NCBI GenBank assembly: GCA_029239875.1
Contig: JARBUD010000031.1
Coordinates: forward strand, 1 to 51,608
Length of the DNA: 51,608 bases
DNA from: Xanthobacteraceae bacterium
Lineage (GTDB): Bacteria; Pseudomonadota; Alphaproteobacteria; Rhizobiales; Xanthobacteraceae
Direction of reading: 5' to 3'
Below are positions 35,684 through 43,413 of this stretch, in pieces. The translations under genes and the position numbers were made by a program. The notes below the pieces were generated by a model. That model worked only from the letters and a program-made list of their open reading frames with translations, searched no databases and was not told the origin of the DNA. Each line of letters opens with the position of its first letter. The stretch's first letter is position 1.

Positions 35684-36967
35684 ATGGACATGAGCAACAT
35701 GGATCCCAGCACACCCGCACCCGAAATGAAGTCCGCGGTCGAGACCAAGCATCTGCCGGGGCCGGAGGTGACGGCGGCCTTCGAGGAGTTCATGACCGCC
35801 TTCGAGGCGTTCAAGGACGCCAACGACCAGCGCCTCGGCGAGCTGGAACGGCGCGGCGGCGATGTCGTGACCACCGACAAGGTCGAGCGCATCAATGCCG
35901 CGCTCGACACGCAGAAGGCGCTGATCGACGAACTGGTGCTCAAGGCCCGGCGCCCGGCGCTGGGCGGCGCCGGCGACCTCGTGAGCGACCTCGCGGCCCG
36001 CGAGCACAAGGCGGCGTTCGACTCCTATGTCCGCACCGGCGAGGCGGCGGGGCTGAAACGGCTGGAGGCCAAGGCGCTCTCCGCCGGTGTCGGCGCTGAT
36101 GGCGGCTATGTCGTGCCGAACGAGACCGAGCGCGAGATCGGCAAGCGCCTGACCGCGCTGTCGCCGATCCGCGCCATCGCCGATGTGCGCACCATCTCGT
36201 CCGGCACCTACAAGAAGCCGTTCATGACCTCGGGTCCCGCGGTCGGCTGGGTGGCGGAGACGGCGGCGCGCACGCAGACCACCAGCCCGGTGCTGGACGA
36301 GCTCGCCTTCCCGGCGATGGAGCTCTACGCCATGCCGGCGGCGACGCAGACGCTGCTCGACGATTCCGCGGTGAACATCGACGAATGGCTCGCCATCGAG
36401 GTGGAGGCCGCCTTCGCCAGCCAGGAAGGGACAGCTTTCGTCACCGGCGACGGCGTGGGCAAGCCGAAGGGCTTCCTCGCCTATGACACGGTGGCGGAGA
36501 GCGCCTGGGTGTGGGGCAAGCTCGGCTTTGTCGCGACCGGCGCCGCCGCCGATTTCCCCGCGGCCAACCCGGCCGACCCGCTGGTGGACCTGGTCTATGC
36601 GCTCAAGGCCGGCTACCGGCAGAACGGCTCCTTCGTGATGAGCCGCCGGACGCAAGGCGCGGTGCGCAAGCTCAAGGACGAGAACGGCCAGTATCTGTGG
36701 GCGCCGCCCACCGCGCCGGGGACCCCGCCGAGCCTTCTCGGCTTCCCCGTCCACGAGGCGGAGGAGATGCCGAATATCGGCGCGGGCAGCCTCTCCGTCG
36801 CCTTCGGCGATTTCCGCCGCGGCTATCTGGTGGTGGACCGGGCGGGCGTGCGGGTGCTGCGCGATCCCTATTCGGCCAAGCCCTATGTGCTGTTCTACAC
36901 CACCAAGCGTGTCGGCGGCGGCGTGCAGGACTTCGACGCCATCAAGCTACTGAAGTTCGCGGAGTAG
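35684..36967 (+). CDS. GTA g5, major capsid protein (HK97 fold)
   Basis: A 427-aa major capsid protein. The N-terminal coiled-coil part (about 20-95; AAFEEFMTAFEAFKDANDQR) acts as a built-in scaffold and is cut off by g4. The HK97 shell domain starts near GVGADGGYVVPNETERE, with ISSGTYKKPF, FASQEGTAFVTGDGVGKPKG and a C-terminal GGGVQDFDAIKLLKF. Starts at 35684, 35690 and 35699 are in frame; none has a strong ribosome site. A terminator follows directly. Confidence 0.93.
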   Translation: MDMSNMDPSTPAPEMKSAVETKHLPGPEVTAAFEEFMTAFEAFKDANDQRLGELERRGGDVVTTDKVERINAALDTQKALIDELVLKARRPALGGAGDLVSDLAAREHKAAFDSYVRTGEAAGLKRLEAKALSAGVGADGGYVVPNETEREIGKRLTALSPIRAIADVRTISSGTYKKPFMTSGPAVGWVAETAARTQTTSPVLDELAFPAMELYAMPAATQTLLDDSAVNIDEWLAIEVEAAFASQEGTAFVTGDGVGKPKGFLAYDTVAESAWVWGKLGFVATGAAADFPAANPADPLVDLVYALKAGYRQNGSFVMSRRTQGAVRKLKDENGQYLWAPPTAPGTPPSLLGFPVHEAEEMPNIGAGSLSVAFGDFRRGYLVVDRAGVRVLRDPYSAKPYVLFYTTKRVGGGVQDFDAIKLLKFAE

Positions 36968-36992
36968 CGATTGAGCCCCGCAAAAGAAAAGA

Positions 36993-37019
36993 GGCGCCTC
37001 CGCGAGGAGGCGCCCCATT
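36993..37019. terminator. Terminator after g5
   Basis: GGCGCCTCC (36993-37001), loop GCGA, GGAGGCGCC (37006-37014), followed by CCATTTAT and preceded by AAAAGAAAA. It can end the GTA transcript after the capsid gene and, with the A-rich side read as U-run, the minus-strand gene at 37044-37250. Confidence 0.75.
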
Positions 37020-37043
37020 TATCCGACGGTCGGTCGGGGGAGA

Positions 37044-37250
37044 TCAGCGGCTCGAGCGGGCGTTCTGCTCGACGGTCGCCTTGATATAGGCGTCCTTGGT
37101 GGTCGGCAGCGCCACGGCGGCGTTGCGGCCTTCGACGAGCTGCGCCTGGGCGGGCTGGTTGAAGAGGCTCTGGTCACGGCCATCGGCAGCCTGGGCGGCA
37201 ACGGAACCGAGGGTGGCAAGGGCGACGGCGGCGAGGATGATCTTGTTCAT
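37044..37250 (-). CDS. Small secreted protein inside the GTA cluster
   Basis: A 68-aa protein from ATG 37250 with AGGAGAG upstream. Signal peptide KIILAAVALATLGSVAAQAA, then a short mature part (DGRDQSLFNQPAQAQLVEGR). Similar short exported proteins are common in Hyphomicrobiales; role unknown. It runs opposite to the GTA genes, between capsid and g6, next to a trypsin-like gene of the same orientation. Confidence 0.7.
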   Translation of the reverse strand: MNKIILAAVALATLGSVAAQAADGRDQSLFNQPAQAQLVEGRNAAVALPTTKDAYIKATVEQNARSSR

Positions 37251-37342
37251 GATGGTCTCTCCTGAGAGGTTGGGGCGGGTCGTTGTGGCCGCGCCGTTTT
37301 CATGAACAGAACTTAATGCCGGCTCCGGCGCATTGCTATTTG

Positions 37343-37380
37343 TGTTATGGCGCTGGCGAGTTTGCGCTGGCGCAATAACA
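37343..37380. repeat. Imperfect inverted repeat between the two antisense genes
   Basis: TGTTATGGCGC (37343-37353) and GCGCAATAACA (37370-37380) pair at 10 of 11 positions, with an inner dyad TTGCGC-TG-GCGCAA (37362-37375). TATAAT occurs at 37395-37400. The 200-bp gap 37251-37450 holds no gene; the dyad could be an operator or the 3' hairpin of the protease gene. Confidence 0.5.
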
Positions 37381-37450
37381 TTTGCGTGCGTGCATATAAT
37401 CCCCCTCTTGCAGGGCGCGTGCGATCCGTGCGCGTGCGATATATTTCCGG

Positions 37451-38182
37451 TCAGCGGCCGATGTTGCGCAGGGTGGCGTCGATCCAGGCGCGCTGGGGAC
37501 CGACCAGCGTCGCCCCGGTGACGCCGCCGCAGCCGCGCGCCCCGCCCGCCGCCGTCGACCAGCCGATGATGCCGGCGACCACGCCGTCGAGATAGATCGG
37601 CCCGCCGCTGTCGCCGGTGCAGCCGCCCTTGGCGGCGCCGTCGGACAGGCGGACCATGATGCCGCCGGTGGTGCCGATGCTCGGCAATTCGACGCTGCGC
37701 AGCGTGCCGGCCGACTTGCCGTCGCCGTCCTTCGTCACGCCGAAGCCGACCACGGTGAAGGCGGTACGGCGGGGCGGTAGCGCCACTTCCGAGGAGAGCG
37801 GCGCCGGGCGGAAGCCCGCCGGCAGCGCTTCGGAGAGGCGCACCAGGGCGAGATCCGGCGTCGGGCGCCGGGTCTCGAAGGAATTCGGATCGAAGGAGGG
37901 GTGCAGGGCGATGCGGTTGATCGGGATCAGCCGCGGGCCGGACGCCTCGAACACCACCACCGCGTAATCCGCCTGCGGCTGCACGCAATGCGCCGCGGTG
38001 AGCAGCGCGTTCGGCGCCAGCACCACGCCGGTGCAGGAGGCGCCGCGCGTCGAGACGATCATCGCCGTCTCGCCCTTCAGCGCCGCATCCGCCGGCCGCC
38101 CGCCGACGATGGCATGGGCGGGGGCTGCGAAGGCGAGGGCGGCCAAGAGGGCGACAACGGCGGCGAAGACGAGGCGGCGCAT
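37451..38182 (-). CDS. Trypsin-like serine protease inserted in the GTA cluster
   Basis: A 243-aa exported S1 protease: signal peptide to AHA (about residue 24), mature start IVGGRPADAAL, catalytic His in LLTAAHCVQ, Asp in PDLALVRL and Ser in GCTGDSGGPIYL. The IVGG start right after the signal peptide suggests no long propeptide. It acts in the periplasm or outside. It lies antisense between g5 and g6, a place with no counterpart in RcGTA. No GTA role is known for such an enzyme. Confidence 0.9.
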   Translation of the reverse strand: MRRLVFAAVVALLAALAFAAPAHAIVGGRPADAALKGETAMIVSTRGASCTGVVLAPNALLTAAHCVQPQADYAVVVFEASGPRLIPINRIALHPSFDPNSFETRRPTPDLALVRLSEALPAGFRPAPLSSEVALPPRRTAFTVVGFGVTKDGDGKSAGTLRSVELPSIGTTGGIMVRLSDGAAKGGCTGDSGGPIYLDGVVAGIIGWSTAAGGARGCGGVTGATLVGPQRAWIDATLRNIGR

Positions 38183-38283
38183 TCGGGATCTTCCGGCGGA
38201 GGGTGCCGCTTTGTGGCGGCGCCCGGACGCGGCGTCAATCGGCGCGGGCCTTTTCGGACATTCAGCGACAACAGAGAGGCACC

Positions 38284-38850
38284 ATGCCCGCGATCCTTCT
38301 CGCCGGGCCTGCGGCCGAGCCGATCACGCTCGCCGAGGCCAAGATGTATCTGCGCGTCGACCACGACGCCGAGGACGCGCTGATCGCTTCGCTGATCACC
38401 GCCGCGCGGGCGACGGTGGAGGCGCTGACGCGGCGCGTGCTGATCGACCAGGGCTGGCGCATCGTGCGCGACGCCTGGCCGACTTCCGGGCTGATCGCCG
38501 CGCCGGTGAACCCGCTGCGCGAGATCACCGCCGCCCATGTGGTGGACGCGGCGGGGGAGGAGGTCGAACTCGCGCTCGACGCCTTCGCCGTGGATACGGC
38601 GCGGCTGCCGGGGGCGATCCGGGTCGCGCGCGGCGCGCTGCCGGCGCCGGGGCGCCTGCTCGCCGGCATCGCCATCGACGTGATCGCCGGCCATGGCGCG
38701 AGCGCCGACCATGTGCCCTCGCCGCTGATCGAGGCGGTGCGGGTGGTGCTGGCGCATTTCTACGAGCACCGCGACGTGCCGGGGCCGGGGGCGGCCTTTC
38801 CCGCCCGGCTCGATGCGCTGGTCGCGCCGTTCCGGGTGGCGCGGCTATGA
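38284..38850 (+). CDS. GTA g6, head-tail connector protein
   Basis: A 188-aa connector of the gp6/DUF-type family joining portal and tail. It shows ITLAEAKMYLRVDHDAEDAL, LITAARATVEALTRRVLIDQ and a C-terminal HFYEHRDVPGPG. AGAGAGG precedes the ATG at 38284. It starts the tail half of the cluster after the antisense genes, and its stop overlaps the g7 start (ATGA). Confidence 0.88.
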   Translation: MPAILLAGPAAEPITLAEAKMYLRVDHDAEDALIASLITAARATVEALTRRVLIDQGWRIVRDAWPTSGLIAAPVNPLREITAAHVVDAAGEEVELALDAFAVDTARLPGAIRVARGALPAPGRLLAGIAIDVIAGHGASADHVPSPLIEAVRVVLAHFYEHRDVPGPGAAFPARLDALVAPFRVARL

Positions 38851-39167
38851 GTGCGATCGGCGAAATGCGGCACCGGCTGGTGCACGAGACGCCGGTGGAG
38901 ACGCCGGACGGCGCGGGCGGGGTGACGCGCAGCTTCATCGCCGTCGACGCGCTGTGGGGCGCCATCGAGACCACCGCCGCCCCGGCCGAGATCGCCGACC
39001 GGCCGGGCGCGGTGCTGGCGCACAGCATCACCGTGCGCGCGCCGGCGACGGTGCAGCCCGGTGACCGGCTGCGGCTGGGGGCGCGGCGCTTCCTCGTCGA
39101 GGCGGTGAGCGACCCGGAGGGGCGCGGCCGGCGCCTCCTCTGCGACTGCCGGGAGGAGACGCCGTGA
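38847..39167 (+). CDS. GTA g7, head-closure/adaptor protein
   Basis: A 106-aa protein of the phage head-closure (gp16-like) family: IGEMRHRLVHETPVETPDGA, VDALWGAIETT, HSITVRAPATVQPGDRLRLG and RRFLVEAVSDPEGRGRRLLC. It seals the connector. Linked to g6 by a 4-base overlap. Near its end GGAGGAG forms a ribosome site for a GTG at 39164. Confidence 0.85.
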   Translation: MSAIGEMRHRLVHETPVETPDGAGGVTRSFIAVDALWGAIETTAAPAEIADRPGAVLAHSITVRAPATVQPGDRLRLGARRFLVEAVSDPEGRGRRLLCDCREETP

Positions 39168-39244
39168 GGTTTCCCACCCGCCTGAGAGGGCTGACGGCGC
39201 TGCGCCGCCGGCTGATGCGACCGATCGACAGGAGGCAGCGATGA
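39164..39244 (+). CDS. Possible 26-codon Arg-rich ORF linking g7 and g8
   Basis: GTG at 39164 overlaps the g7 stop (GTGA), has GGGAGGAG six bases upstream, and reads 26 codons to a TGA that overlaps the g8 start (ATGA). The predicted peptide is strongly basic (about ten Arg) with no family. It may serve to pass ribosomes from g7 to g8. Whether a stable peptide is made is unknown. Confidence 0.35.
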   Translation: MRFPTRLRGLTALRRRLMRPIDRRQR

Positions 39245-39645
39245 GCGCGGCCGTGGAGCTACGCCGGGCCGTGCATGCGGCGCTCAATGCCGACGCTCCG
39301 CTCATCGCGGCGCTGGGCGGCGCGCGCATCCATGACGTGCCGCCCGCCGCCCCCGACTTTCCCTATGTGACGCTCGGCGAGGCACAGGTGAGCGACTGGT
39401 CGACCGCCACCGAGCGCGGCGAGGAGCATCGCCTGTCTCTGGCCGCCTGGTCGCGCCAGGGCGGGCATGCGCAGGCGCACGCCATCGCCCATCTGATCCA
39501 GCAGGCGCTGCACGACGCGCCGCTGGAACTGCCCGGCCATGCGTTGGTCAATCTGCGCTTCAGCGAGGCGCAGATCCGGCGCGAGCCGGGCGGGCGGACC
39601 TACCGCGCGCTGCTGCGCTTCCGCGCCGTGACGGAATCGAATTGA
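39241..39645 (+). CDS. GTA g8, DUF3168 tail terminator-like protein
   Basis: A 134-aa protein of the DUF3168 family: ELRRAVHAALNADAPLIAAL, RIHDVPPAAPDFPYVTLGEA, HRLSLAAWSRQGGHAQAHAI and RALLRFRAVTE. The family caps the tail tube at the head end. GGAGG precedes the ATG at 39241. It is followed by a 225-bp gap without a gene. Confidence 0.88.
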   Translation: MSAAVELRRAVHAALNADAPLIAALGGARIHDVPPAAPDFPYVTLGEAQVSDWSTATERGEEHRLSLAAWSRQGGHAQAHAIAHLIQQALHDAPLELPGHALVNLRFSEAQIRREPGGRTYRALLRFRAVTESN

Positions 39646-39870
39646 AGATTTCCGAAGCCGCGAAGAAACGCCGGCAAAGGATTCCAGCGACTCGGGAATC
39701 CCACTTGAATCTGATTCAGAAGATGAAGCCGGTTGGCCGCATTTCTTCAATCCGCTTGTGAAGATCGTGAGCCGGCTTTCCATCCCAATGCGTACTCAAT
39801 CTAGCTCATGAAGGTTAACCGTCCCTGAATACCGGCGGGCGGTGCCGAACACCTGGAAGGGAGCCGGCCG
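39646..39870. promoter_or_regulatory. AT-richer gap before g9 with a GANTC cluster and dyads
   Basis: No gene is supported. Five GANTC words occur within 38 bp: 39680-39684, 39689-39693, 39696-39700, 39707-39711 and 39713-39717. They include an inverted repeat GGATTCC (39679-39685) / GGAATCC (39695-39701) and the palindrome TGAATC-T-GATTCA (39706-39718). TTAACC at 39815-39820 resembles a CtrA half-site. The tract may hold a methylation-sensitive promoter for the tail genes. Confidence 0.6.
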
Positions 39871-40278
39871 ATGGCGGCGCAGAAGGGCAAGGACCTGTTG
39901 CTGAAGATCCATGACGGCGCCGCCTATGCGACGGTCGCCGGGCTGCGCTCGCGGCAGATCGCCTTCAACACCGAGCCGGTGGACGTGACCCACGCCGAGA
40001 GCGCCGGACGCTGGCGCGAGCTGCTCGCCGGCAGCGGCGTGAAGCGGGCGTCTGTGGCTGGCTCCGGCGTGTTCAAGGACGCGGCCTCCGACGCGCTGAT
40101 CCGCCAGAGCTTCTTCGACGGGACGATCCGCGAGGCGCAGATCCTGGTGCCGGATTTCGGCACGATCAGCGGGCCGTTCCAGATCACCGCGCTGGAGATC
40201 GCCGCCGAGCACGATCGCGAGGTGACCTTCGACATCGCGCTGGAGAGTGCGGGCGAGGTGACTTTCGCCGCGCTGTGA
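39871..40278 (+). CDS. GTA g9, major tail protein (TP901-1 type)
   Basis: A 135-aa tail-tube subunit: GKDLLLKIHDGAAYATVAGL, FNTEPVDVTHAESAGRWREL and a C-terminal EHDREVTFDIALESAGEVTF. GGAAGGGAG precedes the ATG. Tail-tube proteins are needed in many copies, and the preceding AT-rich tract could give this gene its own promoter. Confidence 0.92.
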   Translation: MAAQKGKDLLLKIHDGAAYATVAGLRSRQIAFNTEPVDVTHAESAGRWRELLAGSGVKRASVAGSGVFKDAASDALIRQSFFDGTIREAQILVPDFGTISGPFQITALEIAAEHDREVTFDIALESAGEVTFAAL

Positions 40279-40307
40279 GGCGGCGGCGGACTGACCGTTC
40301 AGCACGC

Positions 40308-40403
40308 CGTCATCCCCGGGCTTGGCCCGGGGATCCACGACTTTGCCGGCCGCGCCGAGGTGTACCGAAGGCGTGGATGGCCGGGCCAAGCCCGGCCATG
40401 ACG
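40308..40403. repeat. Palindromic repeat between g9 and g10
   Basis: Runs from CGTCATCCCCGGGCTTGGCC to GGCCGGGCCAAGCCCGGCCATGACG-type sequence, with ATCCACGACTT and AAGGCGTGGAT inside. Same family as at 43864 and 47950. It can form a long hairpin in the tail-gene transcript. Confidence 0.85.
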
Positions 40404-40451
40404 TTGCTTGGAACGGCGCACAGGCATCGACGAACTTCTCAGGAGCACACC

Positions 40452-40814
40452 ATGGCCAACCGGCATCGCGGCGAGGTCGCCGCCGAGCTCGACGGGCGCC
40501 CGCGCCGGCTCGTGCTGACGCTGGGCGCGCTGGCGGAGCTCGAGGACGCGCTCGGCGCCGAGGATCTGGTGGCGCTGGCGGAGCGCTTCTCCCGCGGGCG
40601 GCTCGCGGCACGGGACGCGATCCGCATCGTCGCCGCCGGGCTGCGCGGGGCCGGCGAGAGCGTCACCGACGAGGAGGTGGCATGCATGACCACGCCCGGC
40701 GGCGCGGCCGGCTTCGCGCGGCTGGTCGGCGAATTGATCGCAGCGACCTTCGGCGCCGGGGAGGGCGGCGCATCCGCCGCGCCGGCAAACCCTCCGCCGC
40801 CGCAGGGGGCGTGA
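40452..40814 (+). CDS. GTA g10, tail assembly chaperone-type protein
   Basis: A 120-aa member of the GTA-type chaperone family: RHRGEVAAELDGRPRRLVLT, LGALAELEDALGAEDLVALA, RDAIRIVAAGLRGAGESVTD. AGGAG precedes the ATG. The next gene starts on a GTG within its stop (GTGA), much like the two-part tail chaperones of lambda-type phages. Confidence 0.85.
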   Translation: MANRHRGEVAAELDGRPRRLVLTLGALAELEDALGAEDLVALAERFSRGRLAARDAIRIVAAGLRGAGESVTDEEVACMTTPGGAAGFARLVGELIAATFGAGEGGASAAPANPPPPQGA

Positions 40815-41011
40815 GCCCGGCCGCGCCGCGGGCCTTTCCCTGGGCCGAGGCGATGGCGTTCGGGCTCGGCCATCTGCGGCTGGCTTCCGATGATTTCTGG
40901 CGGCTCACCCCGCGCGAACTCGCCGCCGCCATCGGCGCGGTGGCCGGCCCGGTCCCCGCGCGGCTCGATCGCGCCGGGCTCACGGCGCTGATGGCGCGGT
41001 TCCCGGATTGA
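40811..41011 (+). CDS. GTA g10.1, small tail assembly protein
   Basis: A 66-aa protein read from GTG 40811, overlapping the g10 stop. It contains FPWAEAMAFGLGHLRLASDD and FWRLTPRELAAAIGAV, the signature of the small rcc01693-type family found only in GTA-like clusters. It is probably the second half of the tail assembly chaperone. The tape measure follows after 15 bases. Confidence 0.8.
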   Translation: MSPAAPRAFPWAEAMAFGLGHLRLASDDFWRLTPRELAAAIGAVAGPVPARLDRAGLTALMARFPD

Positions 41012-41026
41012 AACAGCGAGGCTCCT

Positions 41027-41647
41027 ATGTCCGACGAGACCGATGACGGCCTGATCGTCGAGATCGCCGCCGATACTAGCGCCTTCCGCCGCGAGATCGG
41101 CGAGGCGGAGCGGCTGGCGCGCGGCTTCGGACGGGTGGTGGGCGATGCGCTGACCGGCGCGGCGCTGAAGGGCCGTGAGGCCGACGACGTGCTGCGTTCG
41201 CTGGCGACGCGGCTGTCCTCGCTGGCGCTCGACGTCGCCTTCCGCCCGCTGGAACAGGGAGTCGCTGGCCTGCTGCAGGGTGCGCTCGGCGGGCTCGGCG
41301 GCTCGCTTGGTGGCTCCTTTGGCGGCGCGCTGGGCTTCGCCAAAGGCGGCGCCTTCGCCAATGGCCGCGTCATCCCCTTCGCACAAGGAGGCGTGGTGGC
41401 GGCGCCGACCTATTTCCCGCTCGGCAACGGACAGACCGGCCTGATGGGCGAGCGCGGCGCGGAGGCCATCCTGCCACTCCGGCGCGGGCCGGACGGACGG
41501 CTCGGCGTCGCCGCCGGTGGCGGGGGCCGCGCGGTGAACGTGACGGTGAACGTGGCGACGCCGGATCCGGGCGCCTTCCGCCGCTCCGACGCCTATCTCG
41601 CCGGCCTCGTCGCCCGCGCCGTGGCGCGCGGGGAAAGGAGCCTTTGA
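41027..41647 (+). CDS. GTA g11, short tail tape measure protein
   Basis: A 206-aa tape measure-like protein, far shorter than the 600-1500 aa of siphophages, as typical for GTAs with short tails. It has an amphipathic N-terminal part (EIAADTSAFRREIGEAERLA), a Gly-rich hydrophobic stretch (LGGLGGSLGGSFGGALGF), FAQGGVVAAPTYFPLGNGQT, MGERGAEAILPLRRGPDG and VNVTVNVATPDPGAFRRSDA. The last two are lambda-TMP C-terminal hallmarks. Confidence 0.9.
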   Translation: MSDETDDGLIVEIAADTSAFRREIGEAERLARGFGRVVGDALTGAALKGREADDVLRSLATRLSSLALDVAFRPLEQGVAGLLQGALGGLGGSLGGSFGGALGFAKGGAFANGRVIPFAQGGVVAAPTYFPLGNGQTGLMGERGAEAILPLRRGPDGRLGVAAGGGGRAVNVTVNVATPDPGAFRRSDAYLAGLVARAVARGERSL

Positions 41648-41650
41648 AGG

Positions 41651-41794
41651 CTACTTCTTGCGACCCTTGTTCCCCGTCTGGGTGAGTGCCGATGCCGCAA
41701 CCGACTTCACCGCCGGCGGCGTCTTGGGGTTGCTCAGCAGCTTCGATGCCTTGGATGCGACGGCTTTCGACGTGACTTCAGGCTTCTTGACCAT
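41651..41794 (-). CDS. 47-aa Lys/Ser-rich protein inside the GTA cluster
   Basis: Read from ATG 41794 with AGGAGA upstream. The product begins MVKKPEVTSKAVASKASKLL and continues with repeats of small and basic residues (SNPKTPPAVKSVAASALTQT). Such short Lys/Ser/Ala proteins occur in many rhizobia and have no known function. It ends three bases from the g11 stop, antisense, and its promoter lies in an AT-rich 80-bp stretch (41815-41880) ahead of g12. Confidence 0.7.
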   Translation of the reverse strand: MVKKPEVTSKAVASKASKLLSNPKTPPAVKSVAASALTQTGNKGRKK

Positions 41795-41894
41795 GTTGGT
41801 CTCCTGCGTCTGATACCACCTCACATCAGTACAAAAGAAGAACAAAAGCAACTGCCGATTTAGATTTTCCCCGCCAAAATTGTGGACGCTGCCC

Positions 41895-42536
41895 ATGCCC
41901 GCCTTCCACGAGACGCTGTTCCCGCTCGACATCGCGCTCGGCGCGGCAGGCGGGCCGGAGCGGGCGACGGAGATCGTCACCACGCTGACCGGCCGCGAGG
42001 AGCGCAACACGCGGCTCAATCATTCGCGACGGCGCTGGGATGCGGGCTATGGCGTGAAATCGCTGGTGCAGCTCTCAAGCGTGGTCGCCTTCTTCGAGGA
42101 ACGGCGCGGGCGGCTCTACGGCTTCCGCTGGCGCGACCGGCTGGACCATTCCTCCGCCGCGCCGGGCGCGCCGGTGACGCCCTTCGACCAGGTGCTCGGC
42201 ACCGGCACCGGCGCACGCACCCGGTTCGATCTCGCCAAGACCTATGGCGGCACGCATGCGCCCTATGTGCGGCCGATCGCCAAGCCGGTCGCCGGCTCGG
42301 TGCGGGTGGCGGTGAACGGGGCGGAGCGCAGCGCCGGCACGCATTTCACCCTCGACCCGACGAGCGGCACCGTCACCTTCCTCGCCGGCCATGTGCCGGC
42401 CTCGGGCGCGAGCGTGACCGCCGGCTTCCTGTTCGACGTGCCGGCGCGCTTCGACACCGATTTCCTCGAAGTGAACCTCACCGCCTTCGAGGCGGGCGAG
42501 ATCCCGCGCATCCCGATCCTGGAGATACGGCCATGA
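41895..42536 (+). CDS. GTA g12, DUF2460 distal tail protein
   Basis: A 213-aa protein of the TIGR02217/DUF2460 family: FHETLFPLDIALGAAGGPER, RNTRLNHSRRRWDAGYGVKS, FRWRDRLDHSS, FDLAKTYGG and the C-terminal RFDTDFLEVNLTAFEAGEIP. It forms the distal tail ring that holds the hub. ATG at 41895; the ribosome site is weak (GTGGACGC). It lies downstream of the antisense 47-aa gene. Confidence 0.9.
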   Translation: MPAFHETLFPLDIALGAAGGPERATEIVTTLTGREERNTRLNHSRRRWDAGYGVKSLVQLSSVVAFFEERRGRLYGFRWRDRLDHSSAAPGAPVTPFDQVLGTGTGARTRFDLAKTYGGTHAPYVRPIAKPVAGSVRVAVNGAERSAGTHFTLDPTSGTVTFLAGHVPASGASVTAGFLFDVPARFDTDFLEVNLTAFEAGEIPRIPILEIRP

Positions 42537-42546
42537 GGGCGCGCAA

Positions 42547-43413
42547 ATGAGAGAGATTCCCGCAGGGTTGGCCGCCTCGCTGGCGGGCGGGGTGACGACG
42601 CTGGCGCGCTGCTGGCGGCTCACCCGCCGGGACGGCGTCGTCATCGGCCTGACCGAGCATGACGAGGACCTGTTCGTCGACGGCACCAGCTTCCGCGCCG
42701 CCAGCGGCGTGGCCGGCAGCGAGGATGCCTCCGCGCTCGGCTTTGCGGTGGGCGGCGGCGAAATGTCGGCGGCGCTGTCTTCCGAGCTGATCGACGAAGC
42801 CGATCTCGACGCCGGCCGCTATGACGGCGCGGCGATCGAGCTGATCCTCGCCGACTGGTCGGCGCCGGCCAATTTCCTGCTGCTGCGCCGCGCCACGCTC
42901 GGCGAGGTGCGGCGCGAGGGCGGCAGCTTCACCACCGAGCTGCGTTCGCTGTCGAGCGCGCTCAACGTGGTGCGCGGGCGGCTGTTCACCGCCGGCTGCG
43001 ACGCCGATCTCGGCGACGCCCGCTGCAAGGTGGCGCTGGCCTCGCCCGCCTATTATACCGGCGCCGGCACGGTGGCGGCGGTGGAGGGGCCGGGGCTGCT
43101 CGTGGCCGCCGGGCTCGGCGCCTATGCGGCGGGCTGGTTCACGCAAGGCCGGCTTGTCTTCACCTCCGGGGCCAATGACGGCTTCGCCACCGAGGTGAAG
43201 TCGCACAACATTGCCGGCGGCGTGCGGCTGGAGCTGTGGCAGCGCCCGCCGGAGCCGATGGCGCCGGGGGACGGCTTCACCGTCACCGCCGGCTGCGACA
43301 AGCGCTTCGAGACCTGCCGCGACCGCTTCGCCAACAGCCTGAATTTCCGCGGCTTTCCGCACATGCCGGGCAATGACGCGGTGCTGCGCATCGCCGTGCC
43401 GGGAGGCCAGTGA
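42547..43413 (+). CDS. GTA g13, DUF2163 tail hub protein
   Basis: A 288-aa hub protein. N-terminal LASSLAG-type start with TTLARCWRLTRRDGVVIGLT and HDEDLFVDGTSF; a C-terminal part with CDADLGDARCKV and CDKRFETCRDRFANSLNF plus GFPHMPG. The four Cys in the last third are the residues that bind an iron-sulfur cluster in related GTA hubs. Ten bases after g12; its stop overlaps g14 (TGATG). Confidence 0.92.
   Translation: MREIPAGLAASLAGGVTTLARCWRLTRRDGVVIGLTEHDEDLFVDGTSFRAASGVAGSEDASALGFAVGGGEMSAALSSELIDEADLDAGRYDGAAIELILADWSAPANFLLLRRATLGEVRREGGSFTTELRSLSSALNVVRGRLFTAGCDADLGDARCKVALASPAYYTGAGTVAAVEGPGLLVAAGLGAYAAGWFTQGRLVFTSGANDGFATEVKSHNIAGGVRLELWQRPPEPMAPGDGFTVTAGCDKRFETCRDRFANSLNFRGFPHMPGNDAVLRIAVPGGQ

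Noticed and set aside
37395..37400. Perfect TATAAT as a plus-strand promoter for g6
   Set aside because: No convincing -35 box at 16-18 bases, and g6 starts almost 900 bases downstream behind an antisense gene.
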